In this document: in pieces, positions 48,980-57,486 of the stretch
Numbering within the stretch: position 1 is the stretch's first letter
How the letters are laid out: each line of letters opens with the position of its first letter
NCBI RefSeq assembly: GCF_036378875.1
Contig: NZ_DASUVO010000153.1
Span: forward strand, 1 to 64,000
DNA length: 64,000 bases
Reading direction: 5' to 3'
Source of the DNA: Actinophytocola sp036378875
Lineage (GTDB): Bacteria > Actinomycetota > Actinomycetes > Mycobacteriales > Pseudonocardiaceae
Made by a program: the position numbers and the translations under genes
The notes under the pieces: model-generated
What the model saw: only the letters and a program-made list of their open reading frames with translations
Databases searched by the model: none
Told to the model about the DNA's origin: nothing

Positions 48980-50029
48980 ATGGCAGACCGGCGTCCCTCG
49001 CGTTCGGCGCTTGGGCGTGTCCAGGTTTACCTCGGGCGCTGTGGTGCCGCCGAGGTCGTGGCCAACCGGGAGCGGTTCGGGGCGGTGACGCTCCAGGGGC
49101 TGCACGGGTTGGGCGTCGCCACGCGGCTCGCGCGGGCCGGGGAGCTGCGGGGGATCGATCTCGATCCAGCCGTGTATCTCGCGCGGGGCAGGGCCAAGGC
49201 GCCGGTCGTGGAGGGGCAGTTGGGGTTCGATCTCGACCTGCCCGTCTTCGACTGGGTGATCGCGCAGGCCGAGCTCGGGTTGCCGGTCGTACGGACGGCC
49301 GGGCCACGGTTGCGGGTCGGGCAGATCGACGAGCTCCAGGCCGAACTGCACCGGGACTATCCCGTGCCCGTGTCGGTGTCCCTCGTGCTCGACGGTGGGT
49401 GGCTCGGGTCCAAGCACAGCGGTGTCCTCGCCGAGCAGTTGCGGGCCGCCGACCGGGATGTCTCGCTCGTGCTCGGCGCGCCGTTCGATCCGGTCGACTC
49501 CTCCTACAAGGTGCAGGGGTTGCAGCGGCTGTTGCGGTGGAGCAATCGGACCGGTCGCCGGCTCGAGCTCCTGCGGACCGGGCCCATCGGCATCCCTGCC
49601 ATCGCGGCCGGGGCGAACGTGGCCGCCATCGGGTTGTCCTCCTCGACCCGGCATCTGGGTGGGCCTGTCGCTCAGCGCAAGGACGGGGTGCGGCCCAAGC
49701 GGAGCCCGCAGGTCTTCGTGCCGAAGCTGCTGTACTGGCAGCGGGGCGTCGACCTCAGGGGCACCGAGGTCACCCACTGCGGATGTCCTGCCTGCGCGAG
49801 AGCCGGCGGCGGGCTGTCGCGGTTCGGGGTGTCGTTCGACTCGTCCGTGCCCGCGTCGGTTCGGGCCGCCGCGCAGGAACACGACTCGCACGCGCTCGCC
49901 GACGTGGTGCGCTCCGTCATGGGGGCCACCGACCCCAAGGACGAGCTCGCCCGGATGCGAAGGGACGCGCAGGACCTCGCGACCACGATCGGGATGCCGG
50001 CACCCAAGTGGCTCGCCAACTGGGAATGA
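48980..50029 (+). CDS. Unrecognised conserved-looking protein with a CxCxxC motif
   Basis: A 349-residue soluble protein that I cannot assign. It alternates beta/alpha-like segments (PVSVSLVLDGGWLGSKHSG, then GRRLELLRTGPIGIPAIAAG, then AAIGLSSSTRHLGG), as in barrel folds, and has a late HCGCPACARAG motif that could bind zinc or iron-sulfur. A similar cysteine cluster is present in tRNA-guanine transglycosylases, but no other signature of that family is seen. TACCGT (48968-48973) lies 6 nt before the ATG, so the mRNA is probably leaderless. It lies 22 bp after dnaB. Confidence 0.7.
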   Translation: MADRRPSRSALGRVQVYLGRCGAAEVVANRERFGAVTLQGLHGLGVATRLARAGELRGIDLDPAVYLARGRAKAPVVEGQLGFDLDLPVFDWVIAQAELGLPVVRTAGPRLRVGQIDELQAELHRDYPVPVSVSLVLDGGWLGSKHSGVLAEQLRAADRDVSLVLGAPFDPVDSSYKVQGLQRLLRWSNRTGRRLELLRTGPIGIPAIAAGANVAAIGLSSSTRHLGGPVAQRKDGVRPKRSPQVFVPKLLYWQRGVDLRGTEVTHCGCPACARAGGGLSRFGVSFDSSVPASVRAAAQEHDSHALADVVRSVMGATDPKDELARMRRDAQDLATTIGMPAPKWLANWE

Positions 50030-50035
50030 CAGGAA

Positions 50036-50070
50036 AAGGGTCCGGGAGCGGGCTGCGCTCCCGGACCCTT
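50036..50070. terminator. Bidirectional terminator between convergent genes
   Basis: AAGGGTCCGGGAGCG pairs perfectly with CGCTCCCGGACCCTT (15 bp) across a 5-nt loop. It lies 6 nt after the plus-strand stop and 13 nt after the minus-strand stop and is flanked by A and T residues that suit both directions. Confidence 0.9.
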
Positions 50071-50083
50071 CTCGGCTACCCGA

Positions 50084-53000
50084 TCAGGCGACCGGGTGAG
50101 CGGTGAAGAGGTTCGCGAGCGCGGCGCGGGTCGAGTCGAGCGACGACTCGTGCGCGGCCCTCGGGCTCGGCGCCTGCTGCAGTGCCGGGAGGTCGGCACT
50201 GACCGGAGCGGCCGGGATGACCGGGACCAGCGTCGTGACGTCCACCATGTCACCCAGGTCGCCGGCCGCCGGTGCGTACTCCTGCGGGGCGTCCATGCGG
50301 GCGCCCGGTGTCTGCGGCAGCTCAGGAGCGCCGCCACCGAGCAGCCCACCGAACAGGTGGCCGCCGAGCAGATCGCCAGCCGGGTTCGGGGCCGGGTTGT
50401 TCACCTCGGCACGGGCCGGGCCCTGCGGCACGGCCCCGGCGAACCCGGGCAGGATGCCGGAGAACACGCCCTGCACCGGGTCGGCCGGCATCGTGCGGGC
50501 CTGACGCGAGAAGGAGGGCACCTCGGTCGGCGCGATGCCGCCGTTGTTCGCCGCCAGGTCGAACTGGGGCTCGCTGCTCTCGCCGACCTTCAGGCTGTCC
50601 CAGTTGGCCGACTCGGTGATCGCCTGCGCGAGGATCTCGATCGGCACGTTGTACAGCGGCGCCCTGGCGGCTACTGGCGTGGTCGCGTCGATGCCGGACA
50701 GCGAGCCGCCGGCTCCACTGGTGTCGGACGTGCCACCGACCTCACCCTCGGTCTCGCTCAACCCTTGGGCGTACGAGCTGCTGCCGATCGCCGAGACGGC
50801 GTCGCCGAACGGCTGCGCCTGCGCACCGGCAGGGGTGTCCACGAGGTTCCCGGACAGGACGCCCCGGTCTCCGTTGGTGTCGATGTCACCGCCGGACTCG
50901 GCGTCGGTCTGGTTGGTGGCCGTGGAGGAGTTGTTCCCGCCCAGTCCTGACGCCGCTACCGCGAAGCTCTGTACCAAAGGCAGTGCCTGCGGGCTGACCA
51001 CGTTCCCGGATCCGGTGCCACCCTGACCGCTGGTGTCGGTGTCGCCGCCGGCGTCGGACTCGGTCTTCGAGCCGGCGAGCGCGTGGTTCATGCCGAGCAC
51101 CGCGACGGACTCGCCCCACGCCTGCCCGGCGCCGCCGGCCGGGGTGGACACGACGTTGCCGGCCGCGAGTCCATGGGTGCCGTCGCTCGTCGCGTCGCCA
51201 CCGGACTCCGAGTCGAGCTTGTTGATGGCCGTCTGCCTGCCCTTGCCGAGCACGCTGCCACCGGAGCCGAACACCTGGAACGGCTGCGAGATCGGGGTCT
51301 GACCGATGTTGCCGGAGCCGAGACCGGCGGTGCCGGTCGCCTTGCTCGGGCCGCCGGCGGTGACCTCTTCGTCCGTCGAGGCAGTCGTCTTGGTGACGCC
51401 TGCGGCGCCCGCACCGTTGCCGAACACCTGGGCCGCGGACGCGGCCGGGGCGTTGACCACGTTGGAGGCCAGCACGCCGTTGTCGTCGTCGGTGTTGCTG
51501 CCACCGCCGGACTCCGACGTCTTGTCCTCGGTGACGGTGGCCTCCGTGCTACCGAGGCCGGCCGCCGTGTTGCCGAAGATCTCCCCGGGCATGACCACCG
51601 GCACGGTGCCCATGTTGCCGCCGCCGACGGAGTCGTCGCCGGTGGTGCCGGAGTGGCCGCCCGCGTCGTTGGTCATGGTGTTGTGCACCGTCGACGAGGC
51701 CTGCCCGGCGCCTGCGATCGGGTTCGCGAACAGCTCGAGCGGGCCGGCCGCGGAGCCGGTGGCCGTGGTGCCGGACAGCACACCCTCGTGGCCGCGGGTG
51801 TAGGAGTCACCGCCGGCCGACGAGTTCACGGTGTTGTTGGCGTCCGTCGTGGCCCTGCCGAGCACGACGACCGGGTTGCCGTAGCCGTCGACCGGCAGCG
51901 CGACCGACGGGGCGCCGATGGCACCCGACCCGATTCCGTTGGCCCCGGTGGTGCGGTTGGTGCCACCGGCGTTGGCCTTGCTCTTCGTGTCGCAGGTCGC
52001 GCCCGCGACGCCACCGACACCACCGGCGTTGCCGCACAGCAGCACCGGGCCGGAGCCCGACGTGTCGACGATGTTGCCACCCAGCAGTGCCGAGGCGCCG
52101 CTGGTCTCGGTGTAGGTCGGCACGCCGTACATGCCGGGGCGGGTCGCGCCGGCGTGCGCGTCGGCGGTCGAGTTCCCCTCGGACCTCGCTTTGCCGAGGC
52201 CCATCAACGCGTTGTTGTTGACCTTCACCGGCATGCCGACGGGCACCGGGACGGCGTTGCCGCCGCCGACGCTGTCCTCGCCGGAGGTGAGGATGTACCC
52301 GCCGGAGGTCGCGGAGGAGTCCGACTCGGACTTCGCGTCGGCGTAGCCGAGACCGGCGATCGCGTTGCCGTCGGCCTGGACCGGGGTGGCCAGTTGTGGT
52401 GCGACCACGTTGCCGCCGAGGACGCTCTGCGAGCCGTCGGCGACGATGTCGCCGGTCGCCCAGGCGTCCTGCGAGCTGGTGCCGTCCGTGCAGGCCTTGC
52501 CCATCACGGCGATCGCGTTGTTGGTGACCTGGACGGGCGCCGCCCAGTCGACGTCGACGATGTTGCCGGAGATGGTTCCGCCGCCACTGCTGCCGTGCAC
52601 GTCGTGGTCGTGGCCGTAGCTGTGCGCGGAGTTGTTGGTGGCCGAGGCGTTGCTGAGGACCGCGACGGCGTTGCCGGTGATCTCGATCGGGATGACGAGG
52701 TCGAGGTTGACCTGGTTGCCCCTGGCCGTCTCGCCGTCCCGTGCGATGGTGGGCAGCTCCACCTTGTCGAGGGCCGTTACCTGCGAGAACCGGTCGGCGC
52801 CCGGCACGGCGGAGAGGCGGTCGGTGACAGGCCTGGTCTTGGCCGCGAGCGGGGTCGCCTGGTCGCGTGCGTCCTCTGTGGATGATGACAGCGTGCCGCG
52901 TGCCCGGTCCACGGCCGGTGCGGCGGCGCCGAGGGTGGTCCGCTTGGCCGTGTTGACCACGGGGTCGGCGGCCGCGGTGGCCTTGTTCGACGGCAGTTTG

Positions 53001-53230
53001 CCGGTCACGTCGGACGTGCGAAGGGTGACGTCCTTGTGGACGGCCGGCACGACGTGGTTGCCGACCGCGTTGTTGTCGATGTGGACGGGGACGCTGACCG
53101 ACCCGTCAAGCTCGGAGGCGGGCTTGTCGGGGTTGACGTCCTCGTCGGCAGAAGCGATGCCGGTACCCAGCATCAGCAAACCACCGGTGACTAGCGCGGT
53201 CTGGAGACCTCGCTTCGCCCAGGTTTGCAT
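50084..53230 (-). CDS. Large secreted chaplin-like repeat protein
   Basis: A 1048-residue exported protein with a signal peptide (residues 1-29, ending TGIASA). Residues about 35-800 contain some 13 imperfect repeats of 55-67 residues. Each has a core (S/G)GN-x-V then P-x-x-x-P then a GN-A-x-x-x-x-G element, for example SGNIVDVDWAAPVQVTNNAI and LGGNVVAPQLATPVQADGNA, separated by Asp/Gly/Ser/Thr linkers. The core recalls the chaplin domain (SGNVVQVPV-PVNVCGN-VNV-G), whose proteins coat actinomycete aerial hyphae, though almost all cysteines are missing. The C-terminal 200 residues are Pro/Ala-rich. ATG 53230 follows AAGGAG. A cell-surface structural role is inferred. Confidence 0.8.
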   Translation of the reverse strand: MQTWAKRGLQTALVTGGLLMLGTGIASADEDVNPDKPASELDGSVSVPVHIDNNAVGNHVVPAVHKDVTLRTSDVTGKLPSNKATAAADPVVNTAKRTTLGAAAPAVDRARGTLSSSTEDARDQATPLAAKTRPVTDRLSAVPGADRFSQVTALDKVELPTIARDGETARGNQVNLDLVIPIEITGNAVAVLSNASATNNSAHSYGHDHDVHGSSGGGTISGNIVDVDWAAPVQVTNNAIAVMGKACTDGTSSQDAWATGDIVADGSQSVLGGNVVAPQLATPVQADGNAIAGLGYADAKSESDSSATSGGYILTSGEDSVGGGNAVPVPVGMPVKVNNNALMGLGKARSEGNSTADAHAGATRPGMYGVPTYTETSGASALLGGNIVDTSGSGPVLLCGNAGGVGGVAGATCDTKSKANAGGTNRTTGANGIGSGAIGAPSVALPVDGYGNPVVVLGRATTDANNTVNSSAGGDSYTRGHEGVLSGTTATGSAAGPLELFANPIAGAGQASSTVHNTMTNDAGGHSGTTGDDSVGGGNMGTVPVVMPGEIFGNTAAGLGSTEATVTEDKTSESGGGSNTDDDNGVLASNVVNAPAASAAQVFGNGAGAAGVTKTTASTDEEVTAGGPSKATGTAGLGSGNIGQTPISQPFQVFGSGGSVLGKGRQTAINKLDSESGGDATSDGTHGLAAGNVVSTPAGGAGQAWGESVAVLGMNHALAGSKTESDAGGDTDTSGQGGTGSGNVVSPQALPLVQSFAVAASGLGGNNSSTATNQTDAESGGDIDTNGDRGVLSGNLVDTPAGAQAQPFGDAVSAIGSSSYAQGLSETEGEVGGTSDTSGAGGSLSGIDATTPVAARAPLYNVPIEILAQAITESANWDSLKVGESSEPQFDLAANNGGIAPTEVPSFSRQARTMPADPVQGVFSGILPGFAGAVPQGPARAEVNNPAPNPAGDLLGGHLFGGLLGGGAPELPQTPGARMDAPQEYAPAAGDLGDMVDVTTLVPVIPAAPVSADLPALQQAPSPRAAHESSLDSTRAALANLFTAHPVA

Positions 53231-53430
53231 TGTCAGCTGCTCCTTTCGTTGTCCCTCTGAGGGTTGGGGCGGGTAGCCGGACGCGGAAGGACGCGCCGGG
53301 ACGGTCGGCCACCCGGATCTGGGAGTGCGGGCGAGGCCCGCGAGGGTGAAAGGCGCGGCACCGCGAGAAGGGCTGACACGGTGCAGGACCGCCGAGAACT
53401 CAGGGCTCTGACGGACGCGCCGGTCAGGGA

Positions 53431-54183
53431 TCAGTCAGGAGCGACACCAGGTTGGGCGCCGGGGCGCCCCGAGGTAGTCGCGTCGGCCGCGGCGGCCATG
53501 CCCCGCGCGACGAGATCGGTACCGCTGTCCTGCCACGGGAGTGCCGCGAACAGCTGCGAGTCGGTGACGTTGCCGGTCGGGGCCTGGCTGCCGGCGGTGG
53601 GGATGCCGGCGGGCGTGATCGGCAGTCGAGCCGGCCAGCCGGGCACGTCGGGCCGCGCCGGCTGGCTCAGCTCCGGCCCAGCACGCCGGCTCATGCCGCC
53701 CGTGAACGCCCGCTCCTTGGCGGTGACGGGCACGGTGACGGCCTCGACCACGTTGGGGACGGTGGCCGACGGAGTTGGCACCAGCACCGCGGATGCGGTC
53801 GGAACGTCGGACCGGCTGACGCTGTCAGTGAGGTAGTCCCGGGGCTCGGCGCACACCGTGCAGGCCGGCAGCTCTGGGAGCGTCTCGGTGTGGAACGCCT
53901 CCCTGACCTGATCGCGGAGATCCGCGAGCGAGGCCTCCGGCGGAGCCGGCTCCTGCAGGTTCCGGGCCACGGCGTCGACCGGTTCGGTGACCGGGGAGGT
54001 GATCTCCTGGACCGTGGCGGACACGTCGCCGACAAGCGTCGGGACTTCGGCCGACGCGGAGGCGGAGGACAGCGCCCAGGCAAGGGCGGTGCCGGCGGCC
54101 GCGCCGCCCACCACCGTCAACGCACGGCAGACCACACGCCGCGAAAGCGCGGCGGTCTGCAGGACGTTCTTCACCTGTGTCAC
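53431..54183 (-). CDS. Secreted protein of unknown function upstream of the chaplin-like gene
   Basis: A 250-residue exported protein with a signal-like region at residues about 15-48 that resembles a Tat signal (SRRVVCRALTVVGGAAAGT, ending SASASA). The mature part is Pro/Thr/Ser/Val-rich with one CTVC motif (LPACTVCAEP) and no recognised domain. GTG 54183 follows GAGGA. It is 200 bp upstream of the chaplin-like gene on the same strand and shares its low-complexity style, so both may act at the cell surface. Confidence 0.75.
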   Translation of the reverse strand: MTQVKNVLQTAALSRRVVCRALTVVGGAAAGTALAWALSSASASAEVPTLVGDVSATVQEITSPVTEPVDAVARNLQEPAPPEASLADLRDQVREAFHTETLPELPACTVCAEPRDYLTDSVSRSDVPTASAVLVPTPSATVPNVVEAVTVPVTAKERAFTGGMSRRAGPELSQPARPDVPGWPARLPITPAGIPTAGSQAPTGNVTDSQLFAALPWQDSGTDLVARGMAAAADATTSGRPGAQPGVAPD

Positions 54184-54381
54184 TGATCCTCGCTGGGTAG
54201 GGGACGGGGACGGACGGTGAGCGATCGACTGATCACACTCGGTCCCATCCGGCCGTGCAGCGAGACACTTTCATTCTCGGGCCCCGCTTCGCACGCCAGA
54301 AGCCGACGATCCGCCCGATCGTGTGAACCTTGTGAGACGGATCAGCTGCCGAATGTCGGAGTCGCTAGATAACGTCTTCTC

Positions 54382-55572
54382 GTGACCTCCGAGAACCCCC
54401 CACCGAAGAAGCGACGCCGCAAGAATCCGCCGGCCGACGTGACCGAGTTGGTGCCGACCGGATTACGCGTCAGCGCCGCGATGTCGTGGCGGTTCATCGT
54501 GGTCATCGCGGCGCTCTATGTGCTGATCTGGCTCGCCGGCTACTTCGCGCACCTCGTCGTGCCGATCGCGATCGCGTTGCTGCTCGCGGCGTTGATGGCG
54601 CCGGGCGTCGAACGCCTCGTGCGGTGGGGCGTGCCGCGCGGGCTGTCGGCGCTGCTGGTGATGGTGGCCGGCATCGCGGTCGTCGGCGGGCTGCTGACGT
54701 TCGTGATCATCCAGTTCATCGACGGCCTGCCCGACCTGCAGCAACAGGTGTCGGACTCCCTAGACCAGATCCAGAAGTGGCTCAACGACGGTCCGCTGCA
54801 CATCGACCAGAAGCAGATCACGGACTTCGTCAACAACATCATCGACACGATCAAGGAGAACCAGTCCGCGATCACCCAGGGCGCGATCACCACCGCCACC
54901 ACGATCGGCGAGATCCTCACCGGGCTGCTGCTCACCGTGTTCGTGCTGATCTTCTTCCTGTACGACGGCGCCGGCATCTGGACCTTCGTGACGCGCGGCG
55001 TGCCGGAGCGGGCGCGGACCAAGGTGGACGTCGCCGGGCGGCGCGGGTTCGGCGCGCTGGTCAGCTACGTGCGAGCGACCGCCGCGGTGGCGCTGGTCGA
55101 CGCCGTCGGCATTGGCGTCGGGCTCGCGATCGTGGGGGTCCCGCTGGTGATCCCGCTGTCCGCGCTGGTGTTCCTGTCCGCGTTCGTGCCGATCATCGGC
55201 GCCGTGCTGGCCGGCACTGTCGCGGTCCTGATCGCGCTGGTGGCCAACGGGTTCATCGCCGCACTGATCGTGCTGGCGATCGTGGTCGGTGTGATGCAGT
55301 TGGAGAGCCACGTGCTGCAGCCGTGGCTGCTCGGCCGCGCGGTGCGGCTGCACCCGCTGGCCGTGGTGCTCGCGATCGCCGCCGGGTTGATCGCGGCGGG
55401 CATCGCCGGCGCGTTGCTTTCGGTGCCGCTGCTCGCGGTGCTGAACGCCGGCGTCAAGTCGCTGCTCCACGACGAGGTGACCGAACCGGAGGACGTGGAC
55501 GTGCTGCGCCAGGACGAGCAGCCCCCGCCCGAGGGGGAGCCCAAGGACACGAAGGCGACCTGGGAACCGTGA
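54382..55572 (+). CDS. AI-2E family transporter (PF01594)
   Basis: A 396-residue membrane protein with the eight-helix layout of the AI-2E/YdiK/PerM family. It has a basic cytoplasmic N-terminus (PPPKKRRRKNPP), GLPDLQQQVSDSLDQIQKWL in the periplasmic-type loop, the conserved FVPIIGAVLAG and HVLQPWLLGRAVRLHPLAV blocks, and an acidic Pro-rich tail. Family members export small molecules or ions, and the name does not prove an AI-2 substrate. Its stop overlaps the next start as GTGA, so it is co-translated with a sensor kinase and could be sensed by or sense with it. Confidence 0.9.
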   Translation: MTSENPPPKKRRRKNPPADVTELVPTGLRVSAAMSWRFIVVIAALYVLIWLAGYFAHLVVPIAIALLLAALMAPGVERLVRWGVPRGLSALLVMVAGIAVVGGLLTFVIIQFIDGLPDLQQQVSDSLDQIQKWLNDGPLHIDQKQITDFVNNIIDTIKENQSAITQGAITTATTIGEILTGLLLTVFVLIFFLYDGAGIWTFVTRGVPERARTKVDVAGRRGFGALVSYVRATAAVALVDAVGIGVGLAIVGVPLVIPLSALVFLSAFVPIIGAVLAGTVAVLIALVANGFIAALIVLAIVVGVMQLESHVLQPWLLGRAVRLHPLAVVLAIAAGLIAAGIAGALLSVPLLAVLNAGVKSLLHDEVTEPEDVDVLRQDEQPPPEGEPKDTKATWEP

Positions 55573-56693
55573 TCACGAAGCAGGCACAGGACCCGACGCT
55601 GCCGCTGTGGCGGGCAGCGGTGATCTTGCGGGTCCTGACCCTGCTGTTCGCGCTCGGTGTCATCTACCACCACTGGGCCGACTACGCGCGGCCGAACTTC
55701 GCGCTCGCCATGGCCGGCGTGATGACCGTGTGGACCGCGGTCGTCTCCTACCGGTACCTGCGGCCGAACGGGACGAACCTGCTCGCCTTCACGGTCGTCG
55801 ACCTCGCCCTCTGCTGTGCGGTGATGACGACCTCCCGCTGGATCCTCACACCGGACGGGCTGCGGGCCGACGCGGTGCCGCTGGTCCCGACCATCTGGGT
55901 CACCGGTGTTGTGGCGGCCGGCGCGATCTGTGCCGGCGCGACGATCGGCGCCGTCTTCGGCGGTGTCGTCGCCGCGTTCAACTTCGGGGTGCGCGGCTAC
56001 TTCGACGTCGACCTGACCCGCGACATGTTCCTGCTGGTGGGCATCGGCTTCGTGCTGGGCCTGGCGGCGACGTCGTTGCGGCTCTCGGCGGCACGGCTCG
56101 CCGAAGCGCTACGCGTCGAGGCGGCCACCGCGGAGCGGGAGCGGCTGGCGCGGTCCATCCACGACAGCGTGCTGCAGGTCCTCGCGCACGTGCGCAGGCG
56201 CGGTGGCGAGCTGGGTGGCGAGGCGGCGGAGCTCGCGATACTGGCCGGCGAGCAGGAGACGGCGTTGCGAGCGCTGGTGTCCAGCGCGCCGGCGGCCAGC
56301 GAGGACGGCATGGCGGACCTCTGCGCGCGACTGAAGGTCCTGGAGACCGACCGGGTCGCCGTGTCCGCGCCGGCCACCCCGGTGCTGGTGCCGGCCGTCG
56401 TCGCGACCGAGCTGGCGGCCGCGGTGCGGGAGGCGCTCGTGAACGTCGAGCGGCACGCGGGCGACGGAGCGAAGGCGTGGGTGTTGCTCGAGGACCTCGG
56501 TTCGGAGATCGTCGTGAGCGTTCGGGACGACGGCGTGGGCATCGCGCCGGGCCGGATGGCCGAGGCGGAGCGCGAGGGACGCATGGGCATCGCGAGGTCG
56601 CTGCGGGGGCGGCTCGCCGAGCTCGGCGGCACAATCACCCTGGAAACCGCACCGGGAGAGGGCGTCGAGTGGGAGCTGCGGGTGAACCGATGA
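55569..56693 (+). CDS. MacS-like sensor histidine kinase
   Basis: A 374-residue kinase with a membrane N-terminus of about five helices (PLWRAAVILRVLTLLFALGV and WTAVVSYRYL are similar to the MacS family of Streptomyces morphogenesis kinases). The phosphoacceptor is in ARSIHDSVLQVLAHVRRR. The ATP-binding domain has VREALVNVERHAGD and VRDDGVGIAPGR. The DHp lies close to the membrane with no PAS or HAMP domain. GTG 55569 overlaps the AI-2E gene stop as GTGA. The regulator follows with an ATGA overlap. MacS identity is by resemblance only. Confidence 0.85.
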   Translation: MITKQAQDPTLPLWRAAVILRVLTLLFALGVIYHHWADYARPNFALAMAGVMTVWTAVVSYRYLRPNGTNLLAFTVVDLALCCAVMTTSRWILTPDGLRADAVPLVPTIWVTGVVAAGAICAGATIGAVFGGVVAAFNFGVRGYFDVDLTRDMFLLVGIGFVLGLAATSLRLSAARLAEALRVEAATAERERLARSIHDSVLQVLAHVRRRGGELGGEAAELAILAGEQETALRALVSSAPAASEDGMADLCARLKVLETDRVAVSAPATPVLVPAVVATELAAAVREALVNVERHAGDGAKAWVLLEDLGSEIVVSVRDDGVGIAPGRMAEAEREGRMGIARSLRGRLAELGGTITLETAPGEGVEWELRVNR

Positions 56694-57331
56694 TCTCGGT
56701 GATGGTGGTGGACGACCATCCGATATGGCGGGACGGGGTGGCTCGTGATCTGTCGGAGCGGGGCTTCGACGTGCGGGCGACGGCGAGTGACGCGGCAGCG
56801 GCGGTGCGGATCGCACGGACCGTGCGACCTGACGTAGTGCTGATGGATCTGAACCTCGGCACGCTGTCCGGGGTGACCGCGACCGGGCAGATCACGAGCG
56901 ATCTGCCGGACACCCGCGTGCTGGTGCTGTCCGCGTCCGGTGAGCACGCGGACGTGCTGGAGGCGGTGAAGGCGGGCGCGTCCGGTTACCTGTTGAAGTC
57001 CGCGTCGGTGGAGGAACTGGTGGACGCGGTGACCAGGACCGCGGCGGGGGACGCGGTGTTCACCCCGGGCCTCGCGGGTCTGGTGCTCGGCGAGTACCGA
57101 CGCATGGCGGCCGACCCGGAACCGAAGCAGGACCTGCCGCGGCTGACCGACCGGGAGACCGACGTCCTTCGGCTGGTCGCGAAGGGCATGACGGCACGGC
57201 AGATCGCGACCAAGCTCGTGCTGTCCCACCGGACCGTGGAGAACCACGTGCAGTCCACGCTGCGGAAACTGCAGCTGCACAACCGGGTCGAACTCGCTCG
57301 CTACGCCATCGAACACGGCCTCGACGCCTAA
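56690..57331 (+). CDS. NarL/LuxR-type response regulator (MacR-like partner)
   Basis: A 213-residue regulator with receiver (VMVVDDHPIWRDGVARDL, Asp in VLMDLNLGTLSGV, GYLLKSASVEELVDAV) and LuxR-type HTH (LTDRETDVLRLVAKGMTARQI, then LSHRTVENHVQSTLRKL). It overlaps the kinase gene as ATGA, so kinase and regulator are a cognate pair. A 31-bp tandem repeat array begins 9 bp after the stop. Confidence 0.92.
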   Translation: MISVMVVDDHPIWRDGVARDLSERGFDVRATASDAAAAVRIARTVRPDVVLMDLNLGTLSGVTATGQITSDLPDTRVLVLSASGEHADVLEAVKAGASGYLLKSASVEELVDAVTRTAAGDAVFTPGLAGLVLGEYRRMAADPEPKQDLPRLTDRETDVLRLVAKGMTARQIATKLVLSHRTVENHVQSTLRKLQLHNRVELARYAIEHGLDA

Positions 57332-57339
57332 ACGGACAG

Positions 57340-57479
57340 CCCCGCGCAATAGCAACGATCGCTCCGCAAGCTCCGCTCAGTAGTGACGATCGCTCCGCAA
57401 GCCCCGCGCAATAGCAACGATCGCTCCGCAAGCTCCGCTCAGTAGTGACGATCGCTCCGCAAGCTCCGCTCAGTAGTCT
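57340..57479. repeat. 31-bp tandem repeat array upstream of serS
   Basis: Four full units (57340-57370, 57371-57401, 57402-57432, 57433-57463) plus a partial fifth share CGATCGCTCCGCAAG. Units alternate: type A has GCGCAATAGCAA and type B has GCTCAGTAGTGA, giving A-B-A-B and then the start of B. The partial unit ends in TAGTCT, the likely -10 of serS. The array is a higher-order 62-bp duplication and has no variable spacers, so it is not CRISPR. Confidence 0.9.
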
Positions 57480-57486
57480 GGTCCCC

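Noticed and set aside
57340..57479. CRISPR-like array before serS
   Set aside because: The repeats are contiguous with no variable spacers and no cas genes are present; it is a minisatellite-type tandem repeat.
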